Below are positions 1 to 6,221 of a DNA stretch of 64,000 nucleotides, one piece after another. Every line of letters starts with the position of its first letter. Position 1 is the first letter of the stretch. Origin of the DNA: Blautia sp. GTDB lineage: Bacteria; Bacillota; Clostridia; Lachnospirales; Lachnospiraceae. The translations under genes and the position numbers were made by a program. Under the pieces are notes generated by a model. It worked only from the letters and a program-made list of their open reading frames with translations, searched no databases and was not told where the DNA came from. Where the stretch lies: NCBI GenBank assembly GCA_017463155.1, contig JAFTPT010000042.1:62001-126000 (forward strand). The letters run 5' to 3'.

Positions 1-1
1 C

Positions 2-61
2 TTCGACGACGACGTTACGAATGTGCGGAACGGCGGCTTCGGAAGTACGACAAGGTCATAA
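2..61 (+). CDS. C-terminal end of an unidentified protein (partial)
   Basis: One + strand frame is open from the left edge and stops at TAA 59-61. It would encode a short tail containing FDDDV and ending GFGSTTRS. The fragment is too small to identify. The stop abuts the perfect inverted repeat that begins at 61, as expected at the end of a transcription unit. Other frames are also open over so few codons, so this is only a plausible reading. Confidence 0.3.
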   Translation, partial: FDDDVTNVRNGGFGSTTRS

Positions 62-136
62 GAAAAAGACAGGGGACGGTTCTGTGTCTTGTTCGCTTTA
101 GCTAACAAGACACAGAACCGTCCCCTGTCTTTTTCT
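61..136. repeat. 33-bp perfect inverted repeat (REP/BIME-like or MITE-like palindrome)
   Basis: Arms 61-93 and 104-136 are exact reverse complements of 33 bp around a 10-nt spacer. The arms contain GGGGACGGTTCTGTGTC. From memory, GGGGACGGTTCT cores recur as dispersed palindromes in clostridial genomes, often near IS200/RAYT-type transposases; this was not searched. The element lies between the end of the left-edge frame and the 3' end of the minus-strand DUF1292 gene, so it may also act as a bidirectional terminator. Confidence 0.75.
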
Positions 137-142
137 GTCAGA

Positions 143-532
143 TCACTGTTCTACGCTGTCATCCGGGTCTGCGGAGGCGACCATCTGCGCGTTTTCGAGG
201 ATCTGGTTGAAGGCGTCGACGGCGCGGTCGTATTCATCGCTGTCCTCGATGTTGCTGAGCATGGGATTTCCGTCGATCTGCTGAAAACCGTACAGGTAAA
301 CTTCATTCCGGGTCCCCTGGCCGTTTTCGTCCATCGGCAGCAGCGCGATGTATTCCTTGTCCTCGATGGGGAACACGGTCAGGACCGCGCAGTGAACTTC
401 CGTATCATCATCCAGTGTCAGTGTGATCGTCGGCGGGATCTCGGACTTGCCGCCGGCAGAGGGGCATCCGGCGCTGCAGGATGCACATTCATTCGGGTCG
501 CAGCTAAAAAAGCCTTTGTTCTCGTCACTCAT
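143..532 (-). CDS. DUF1292 domain-containing protein
   Basis: This is a small acidic protein of 129 aa. Residues about 30-105 match the DUF1292 pattern common in Firmicutes (ITLTLDDDTEVHCAVL, then IEDKEYIALLPMDENG, then a VYLYGF segment). The N-terminus is unusual for the family: a Cys-rich stretch (C11, C16, C19, C23) that could bind a metal. The function of DUF1292 is unknown. The start has a GAGAGG ribosome binding site. The gene is transcribed away from exonuclease III from a back-to-back promoter and ends at the 61-136 palindrome. Confidence 0.85.
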   Translation of the reverse strand: MSDENKGFFSCDPNECASCSAGCPSAGGKSEIPPTITLTLDDDTEVHCAVLTVFPIEDKEYIALLPMDENGQGTRNEVYLYGFQQIDGNPMLSNIEDSDEYDRAVDAFNQILENAQMVASADPDDSVEQ

Positions 533-564
533 AAAAAGAACCTCTCTTTTGTATATTTCAGATT

Positions 565-616
565 AGTATAACACCGGTTTTTGGATAGTGCAAGTCCGCC
601 CAAAGTATGTTATACT
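565..616. promoter_or_regulatory. Symmetric divergent promoter pair sharing one -35 hexamer
   Basis: Reading +, GTGCAA (588-593), a 17-bp spacer and TATACT (611-616) precede exonuclease III. Reading -, the same hexamer is TTGCAC, followed by a 17-bp spacer and TATACT (complement of 565-570), ahead of the DUF1292 gene. The two promoters therefore share one -35 box and have identical -10 boxes and spacing. This is read from sequence only; start sites are not mapped. Confidence 0.6.
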
Positions 617-665
617 TGAAATTGACATATACAGGAAATGACAATGATGGTAAAAGGAGCTGCCC

Positions 666-1427
666 ATGAAACTGATATCCTGGAATGTAAACGGAATACG
701 AGCATGTCTTACCAAGGGTTTTGAAGAGAGCTTCCGGATGCTGGATGCGGATATCTTCTGCCTGCAGGAGACCAAATGCCAGAAGGGACAGGTGGAGCTT
801 TCCCTGCCCGGCTATCACCAGTACTGGAATTACGCCAACCGAAAAGGATATTCCGGGACGGCTCTTTTCTGCAGGGAGGAGCCTCTGTCCGTGTCCTGCG
901 GGATCGGGATCGAGGAGCATGACAAGGAAGGCCGGGTGATCACGGCGGAATTCGGGACATTTTATCTTGTGACCGTCTATACGCCCAATTCCCAGGAAGG
1001 ACTCAAACGGCTGGATTACCGGATGGAATGGGAACGCGATTTTCTGGCGTACCTGCTTTCCCTCCAGGAGAAGAAGCCGGTGATCTTCTGCGGCGACCTG
1101 AATGTGGCGCATCAGGAGATCGACCTCAAGAATCCGGGGACCAACCACATGAATGCCGGATTCACGGATCAGGAGAGAAACTGTTTCAGCCATGTGCTGG
1201 AGACCGGATTTATCGATACCTACCGGTACTTTTACCCGGAGCAGACCGGGGCCTATTCCTGGTGGTCGTACCGCTTTCACGCCAGGGAGAAGAACGCCGG
1301 CTGGCGCATCGATTATTTCGTTGTTTCCCCATCACTGCGGGAAAGACTCTCCGGAGCGGCGATCCATACGGAGATCATGGGATCGGACCATTGTCCGGTG
1401 GAGCTTACCATCGACCTGCAGCCATGA
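666..1427 (+). CDS. xth: Exodeoxyribonuclease III (AP endonuclease)
   Basis: This enzyme cleaves 5' of abasic sites in base-excision repair and has 3'-5' exonuclease activity on duplex DNA. At 253 aa it is normal for the bacterial ExoIII/APE1 family. Family signatures run in order: MKLISWNVNGIRA at the N-terminus, DIFCLQETKC with the metal-binding Glu, VYTPNS, FCGDLNVAHQEIDL, RIDYFVVS, and SDHCPVEL with the terminal catalytic His. The ATG is preceded by AAAGGAG. The GlgX-like gene follows after 64 nt and probably shares the transcript. Confidence 0.95.
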   Translation: MKLISWNVNGIRACLTKGFEESFRMLDADIFCLQETKCQKGQVELSLPGYHQYWNYANRKGYSGTALFCREEPLSVSCGIGIEEHDKEGRVITAEFGTFYLVTVYTPNSQEGLKRLDYRMEWERDFLAYLLSLQEKKPVIFCGDLNVAHQEIDLKNPGTNHMNAGFTDQERNCFSHVLETGFIDTYRYFYPEQTGAYSWWSYRFHAREKNAGWRIDYFVVSPSLRERLSGAAIHTEIMGSDHCPVELTIDLQP

Positions 1428-1491
1428 GCAGGGGCGGAGAGGAAACCCTTCCGGCATCAGATAGAAGCATTGGAACAAGGAGGACTGTCAG

Positions 1492-3411
1492 ATGAAGAAT
1501 CAGAAAGACCGGATCCAGGCTGAGCCCGGTTTTGCATTATTTCAGGGGGTTTATCCTCTGAACGGCGGTTTTCATTTTACGATCGACGTACCGGAGGATT
1601 CGGATGTATCACTGGTACTATATAAAAAGCACGCGAAGGAGCCATATATGGAGATCCCCCTCACGGAAAGGTTCCGTTCGGGCCGGATCCGGGCGGTCCT
1701 TGTGAAGGGGATCAGCGCCGGGGTTTATGAATACAACTACCGGATCAACGGAGAGATCAGGCAGGATCCCATGGCAGCCGAGATATCCGGAAGGGAAAGA
1801 TTCGGTATGCCTTTCCCGGAGGACAAGCACCAGATCCGGTGCGGTCTCCTGGGAAGTGCCTATGACTGGGAGGACGACCGTTCCCCGGAGGTCCCCTACG
1901 AGGACATGATCCTGTACAAGCTCCATGTACGAGGCTTTTCGAAGACGGCTCCCGGGCGCAGCTCCCGGAAGGGCACCTTCGCCGGTCTCATGGAGATGAT
2001 CCCGTACCTGCAGGCGCTGGGGATCAACGCGGTGGAACTGATGCCGGCTTATGAATTCCTGGAGGTGCAGGAGAAGGTGAGCACGTCCGGAATGGTCTCG
2101 CACCGGAAAGACCAGAGCCGGGTCAACTACTGGGGATATACTGACGCGTACTATTTTGCACCGAAGCGGGCTTATGCGAGCACAAAGGATCCGGAGCGGG
2201 AGTTCAAGGACCTTGTCAAGGCCCTGCATAAAGCCGGGATCCTTTGCATCATGGAGTTTTATTTCCCGGCGGATGTCTGTACCTTCAAGGCGGTCCGGGC
2301 CCTGCAGTTCTGGAAACTCTACTATCATGTGGACGGTTTCCACGCGCGGGGGGATGGCCTTCCCCGGAATACGGTCCTGCACGACGGGATCCTGAGCGGA
2401 ACCCGCCTCCTCGTAGACGGCGGGGATTTTTCGGGCGCCTACGCGAAAAACCGGCCGGAGGGGCGCACGGCGGCGGAATATACGGGGTCTTTCCAGCAGG
2501 ATATGCGCCGCTTCCTGAAGAGCGACGAGGACATGGTCGAAAGCGCGATCCGTCATATCCGCTGCAACTATCCGGATCATGCGGTCGTCAATTACATAGC
2601 CAGCCAGGACGGATTCACGCTGTCCGACATGGTAAGCTATAATTACAGGCACAACGAGGAGAACGGGCAGGACAACCAGGACGGAAGCAGCTACAACTAT
2701 TCCTGGAACTGCGGCGTGGAGGGACCGACCCGCAAGGCGGCTGTCCGCCGTATGCGGGAGAAACAGATGCGGAACGCCATCCTGCTGCTGATGCTGAGCC
2801 AGGGAGTCCCCATGCTGTACGCGGGGGATGAGTTCGGCAATTCCCAGAACGGAAACAACAATGCGTGGTGCCAGGACAGTCCGGTCGGATGGCTGGACTG
2901 GAAGAGCATCAAGAAGAACCAGGCGCTTTTTGATTTCGTGAAGGACGCCATCCGTTTCCGCAAGGAGTATCCGATCCTTCATATGCCTTCCGGTCTTACC
3001 GGGACCGACAGCCGGGCCCTGGGATTTCCGGATGTCTCCCTGCACGGGGAGAGGGCCTGGTATGTGAATTATGAAAACACGAGCCGGATGTTCGGGATCA
3101 TGTACAATGCGGCCTACGGTAGAAAAACATCTGCCCGGGAAGCTGACGAAGGCGAAAAAAAGAGTGATTACATCTATATCGCCTACAATTTCCACTGGGA
3201 GGAGCGTTCCTTTGCGCTGCCTGACCTTCCGGAGCCCTATGTGTGGACGAAGGCGGCCGATACAGCGGAGGGCTTTTATGCCCGGACAGGTACAGACGGC
3301 GGCGCCGTTCGGAAACAGATCGGGGTCGGGCCCCGGTCGATCGTGATCCTGACCGGAAAGGAGATGCATGATGAAGGCGTGGAATCACTTTCAGACGATC
3401 ACAAAGCATAA
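1492..3411 (+). CDS. GlgX/isoamylase-like GH13 protein lacking catalytic residues
   Basis: The 639-aa protein has the layout of a glycogen debranching enzyme or isoamylase: an N-terminal beta-sandwich (CBM48-like, about 10-100), a TIM-barrel domain from about 130 (LYKLHVRGFSK, YWGYTDAYYFAP) and a C-terminal beta domain. The GlgX region HNEENGQDNQDG followed by LSQGVPMLYAGDEFG is intact. The catalytic motifs are not. Where the family has GFRxD with the nucleophile Asp, this protein reads GFHARG (283-287), putting Arg286 at the Asp position. No region-III acid Glu is evident (LVDGGDF). The region-IV His-Asp is Gln372-Asp373. It is therefore probably a glucan-binding or regulatory pseudoenzyme. 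AAGGAGG precedes the ATG. Confidence 0.8.
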   Translation: MKNQKDRIQAEPGFALFQGVYPLNGGFHFTIDVPEDSDVSLVLYKKHAKEPYMEIPLTERFRSGRIRAVLVKGISAGVYEYNYRINGEIRQDPMAAEISGRERFGMPFPEDKHQIRCGLLGSAYDWEDDRSPEVPYEDMILYKLHVRGFSKTAPGRSSRKGTFAGLMEMIPYLQALGINAVELMPAYEFLEVQEKVSTSGMVSHRKDQSRVNYWGYTDAYYFAPKRAYASTKDPEREFKDLVKALHKAGILCIMEFYFPADVCTFKAVRALQFWKLYYHVDGFHARGDGLPRNTVLHDGILSGTRLLVDGGDFSGAYAKNRPEGRTAAEYTGSFQQDMRRFLKSDEDMVESAIRHIRCNYPDHAVVNYIASQDGFTLSDMVSYNYRHNEENGQDNQDGSSYNYSWNCGVEGPTRKAAVRRMREKQMRNAILLLMLSQGVPMLYAGDEFGNSQNGNNNAWCQDSPVGWLDWKSIKKNQALFDFVKDAIRFRKEYPILHMPSGLTGTDSRALGFPDVSLHGERAWYVNYENTSRMFGIMYNAAYGRKTSAREADEGEKKSDYIYIAYNFHWEERSFALPDLPEPYVWTKAADTAEGFYARTGTDGGAVRKQIGVGPRSIVILTGKEMHDEGVESLSDDHKA

Positions 3412-3904
3412 GCTGATGGTGATGAACTACTGCTTCCGGGTAGGACTGTACCGGCAGGGACTTCTGCATGATCTGTCCAAGTATTCTCCTTCGGAATTCC
3501 TGGTCGGCTGCCGGTATTACCAGGGAGACCGCAGCCCCAACAACGCCGAGCGGGAGGCGACCGGCGTCTCACGGGCCTGGCTTCATCACAAGGGACGCAA
3601 CAAGCATCATTTCGAGTACTGGGTCGACTACGCGCTGAATGACGAGCATATCATCAACGGCGCGAAAATGCCGAGAAAATACGTGGCCGAGATGGTGATG
3701 GACAGGATCAGCGCGAGCCGGACCTATATGGGGGACGCCTACACGGACCAGGCACCGCTTATGTATTTTCTGAAAGGAAAAGAAAAGCTGTGGTTCATCC
3801 ATCCGGAGACAAGCCGGGACCTGGAAGCGCTGCTCCGGATCCTGAGCGACCACGGTGAAGAAAAGATGCTTCGCTATGTCCGGAACGTCTATCTGAAAAA
3901 ATAA
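3368..3904 (+). CDS. DUF5662 family protein
   Basis: The 178-aa protein matches DUF5662 by its opening pattern (HFQTITKHKLMVMNYCF, GLLHDLSKYSP) and a later AWLHHKGRNKHHFEYW segment. The HDLSKYSPSEF and HH-KGRNKHHFEYW stretches resemble metal-binding histidines of HD-like helical proteins, but no enzymatic activity is established for this family. The start overlaps the end of the GlgX-like gene by 44 nt, implying translational coupling. ATG 3371 is an alternative start one codon downstream. Confidence 0.75.
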   Translation: MMKAWNHFQTITKHKLMVMNYCFRVGLYRQGLLHDLSKYSPSEFLVGCRYYQGDRSPNNAEREATGVSRAWLHHKGRNKHHFEYWVDYALNDEHIINGAKMPRKYVAEMVMDRISASRTYMGDAYTDQAPLMYFLKGKEKLWFIHPETSRDLEALLRILSDHGEEKMLRYVRNVYLKK

Positions 3905-3905
3905 G

Positions 3906-3934
3906 TTGAAATTCCTACGTTGATGTGGTAAAGT
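3906..3934 (+). promoter_or_regulatory. SigA-type promoter for the PutP-like symporter
   Basis: TTGAAA (3906-3911), a 17-bp spacer and TAAAGT (3929-3934) lie directly after the DUF5662 stop codon, about 35 nt upstream of the symporter start. Confidence 0.6.
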
Positions 3935-3969
3935 CTTAAATAATCACAGTAACATAGGAGGAAAGAGTT

Positions 3970-5508
3970 TTGAGTATTAGCAATGTGATCATTCTGGCTG
4001 CCTTCGCCGTATATCTGCTGATCATGATCGGCGTAGGTGTATTCTATCGTCATTCCACCAAAAGCTCCGCGGATTATTTCCTCGGCGGCCGTGGGCTGAA
4101 CGCGTGGGTGGCTGCCCTTTCGGCGCAGGCCTCCGACATGAGCGGCTGGCTGCTGATGGGACTCCCGGGCGCGATCTACGCCATGGGTACCGGGCAGGTC
4201 TGGATCGCGGTCGGTCTGTTCATCGGTACAGTCCTGAACTGGATCCTGGTGTCCGGACGGCTCCGCAGATACACCATCGAAGCAAACGATTCGCTGACGC
4301 TTCCCGCGTTCCTCTGCAACAGGCACAGGGACAAGAAAAAGATCCTGCTGCTGGTCTCCGCCATCATGATCGTGATCTTTTTCCTGGTCTATACGGCTTC
4401 GGCACTGGCGGCCGGCGGCAAGCTTTTCAACACCGTTTTCGGGCTTGACTATCACATGGCCCTTCTGGTGGGCGGACTGGTCATTCTGGTCTACACGCTG
4501 CTGGGCGGCTTTATGGCGGTCAGCGTGACGGACTTCATCCAGGGAACGCTGATGCTGATCGGACTGCTGATCGTTCCGATCGTGGCCTATTTCATGCTTC
4601 CGGGCAACCTGAGCGATCTGCTTGGCGAGGCCAAGGTGGCAGGCGGGGCGGCTTCGTTCCTGAATCCTCTCATGAACGGCGAAAGACCTTACACCTTCGT
4701 GGAGATCTTCTCGCAGCTGGCGTGGGGCTTCGGATACTGCGGCATGCCGCACATCCTGGTCCGCTTCATGGCGGTCAGGGATGAGAGAGAACTGAAAAAA
4801 TCCAAATACATTGCCATTATCTGGGATATCCTTTCCCTCGGCGCCGCCGTATTCATCGGCGTGGTCGGACGGGCATTCCTTCTTCCCGTGATCCTCGGGG
4901 AGGAAGGCGCGGCTTCTTCGGAGAGTGTCTTTATCGAAATGATCCGGAAGCTCTTCACCTCGGAGCTGGCACTGCCGTTCATCGGCGGCATCTTCCTGTG
5001 CGGGATCCTGGCGGCGATCATGTCCACGGCGGATTCCCAGCTGCTGGTCACAGCCTCCGCGGTCGCGGAAGACCTGTACCACAACTACGTCAACAAGAAA
5101 GCCGACAACAAGAAGATCGTGCAGGTCACACGGATCACCATCGTGGCGGTGGCCGTGCTTGCACTTCTGATCGCCTGGGATCCGGACAGCAGCATCATGG
5201 GACTGGTCTCGAATGCCTGGGCAGGCCTCGGCGCTTCCTTCGGACCGACAGTCGTCATGTCGCTGTTCTGGAGAAGAACGAATCTGCCGGGCGCCATCGC
5301 GGGCATCGTTTCCGGCGGCCTTACCGTCATCGTATGGGACTATATCCCGCTGGTCGGCGGCCAGACACCGGGGGCGGCTACGGGCCTTTATTCCCTGGCT
5401 GTGGGCTTCCTGCTCAGCATCGTGGTGATCGTGATCGTAAGCCTCGCGACCAAGGCACCGTCCAAGGAGATCACGGATGAATTTGACCGGGTCGCGGCGA
5501 TGAAATAA
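3970..5508 (+). CDS. putP: Sodium/proline symporter (SSS family)
   Basis: This integral membrane Na+/solute symporter has 512 aa, typical for PutP, with about 13 hydrophobic segments. Supporting motifs are DYFLGGRGLNAWVAALSAQASDMSGWLLMGLPGAIY near the N-terminus, GGFMAVSVTDFIQG in the middle, and CGILAAIMSTADSQLLV, the SSS signature around the Na+ site. Proline is the likely substrate by similarity, but pantothenate or other solutes cannot be excluded. Translation starts at TTG 3970, chosen because AGGAGG lies at the right distance upstream and no ATG fits. It appears to be a single-gene unit ending at the 5537-5575 hairpin. Confidence 0.9.
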   Translation: MSISNVIILAAFAVYLLIMIGVGVFYRHSTKSSADYFLGGRGLNAWVAALSAQASDMSGWLLMGLPGAIYAMGTGQVWIAVGLFIGTVLNWILVSGRLRRYTIEANDSLTLPAFLCNRHRDKKKILLLVSAIMIVIFFLVYTASALAAGGKLFNTVFGLDYHMALLVGGLVILVYTLLGGFMAVSVTDFIQGTLMLIGLLIVPIVAYFMLPGNLSDLLGEAKVAGGAASFLNPLMNGERPYTFVEIFSQLAWGFGYCGMPHILVRFMAVRDERELKKSKYIAIIWDILSLGAAVFIGVVGRAFLLPVILGEEGAASSESVFIEMIRKLFTSELALPFIGGIFLCGILAAIMSTADSQLLVTASAVAEDLYHNYVNKKADNKKIVQVTRITIVAVAVLALLIAWDPDSSIMGLVSNAWAGLGASFGPTVVMSLFWRRTNLPGAIAGIVSGGLTVIVWDYIPLVGGQTPGAATGLYSLAVGFLLSIVVIVIVSLATKAPSKEITDEFDRVAAMK

Positions 5509-5536
5509 CTACCATTTTGCATAAAACTGTGTTATG

Positions 5537-5575
5537 ATGATACCGGTACGGTTTTTTAAGCCGTACCGGTATCAT
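5537..5575. terminator. 15-bp perfect hairpin after putP
   Basis: Arms 5537-5551 and 5561-5575 are perfectly complementary around a T-rich 9-nt loop. There is no U-tract on the 3' side, so it may be a weak or factor-assisted terminator or a processing hairpin. Confidence 0.5.
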
Positions 5576-5609
5576 TGTATATAAGACATTCAGAATACAG
5601 GGGGACTAC

Positions 5610-6209
5610 ATGGATACACCGACGATCGCGGAATACTATCGTGAAACGAAACCCATGAAGCGCTTGGAACTGCTCGAGAAGTCCATCGCTGAAAATGAAG
5701 ATCCGGAAGGAAACGCCATCCGGAAGGAGCTGTGGGATATCCGGTACAGCAAGGCGTCCAATGCGGAGCCGGGCTCCAGGGCCGACGGCTTTCTCGGCCT
5801 GTGGATGAACATGGAGTTTAACAAGAACAATGCCGGCAAGCTTTTCGGCGCAGGCCGTGCGGCCAGGGGGATCCGCCGGGAAATGGAAAGGCTCAGGATC
5901 CCGGAATTCTTAAACGGGTCGGAGGTGCAGAAGGAGCTTATCTACAGGGAGATCTGCCACATGATCCGGACCTATATGCATCTGTGCAAGACGGACCGCT
6001 CATACAATACCGCCTTTGCCGGCCTGATCCATATCAAGGAGGAGAATTCCCGGCTGAAGCTCAAGAACGACATCTTTGAGACCGCCGTGGAGCTTCCGAA
6101 GCAGCTCAAGATGGAGGAAGAGCTCGCGGTGGTGACCCGGGCCGCGGCGGAGGTCTTCGAAGAATACTTCCCCGGGGAGGGCGGCCTTCCGACGGAAAGA
6201 CGCAAATAA
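5610..6209 (+). CDS. Conserved hypothetical protein (possibly DUF6553)
   Basis: The 199-aa protein is mostly helical and charged, with no signal peptide or membrane segment. Its features (an N-terminal YYRETKPMKRLELLEKSI, a central LWMNMEFNKN and a helical C-terminal half) resemble a Lachnospiraceae-restricted family that I associate, without certainty, with DUF6553. No function can be inferred. It ends 12 nt before the M16 peptidase start, so the two are probably one operon. Confidence 0.6.
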   Translation: MDTPTIAEYYRETKPMKRLELLEKSIAENEDPEGNAIRKELWDIRYSKASNAEPGSRADGFLGLWMNMEFNKNNAGKLFGAGRAARGIRREMERLRIPEFLNGSEVQKELIYREICHMIRTYMHLCKTDRSYNTAFAGLIHIKEENSRLKLKNDIFETAVELPKQLKMEEELAVVTRAAAEVFEEYFPGEGGLPTERRK

Positions 6210-6221
6210 GAGGAGGAACCA

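Noticed and set aside
1618-3369. 583-codon minus-strand frame opposite the GlgX-like gene
   Set aside because: No ribosome binding site, no family similarity, and Arg/His/Pro-rich composition typical of antisense shadow frames.
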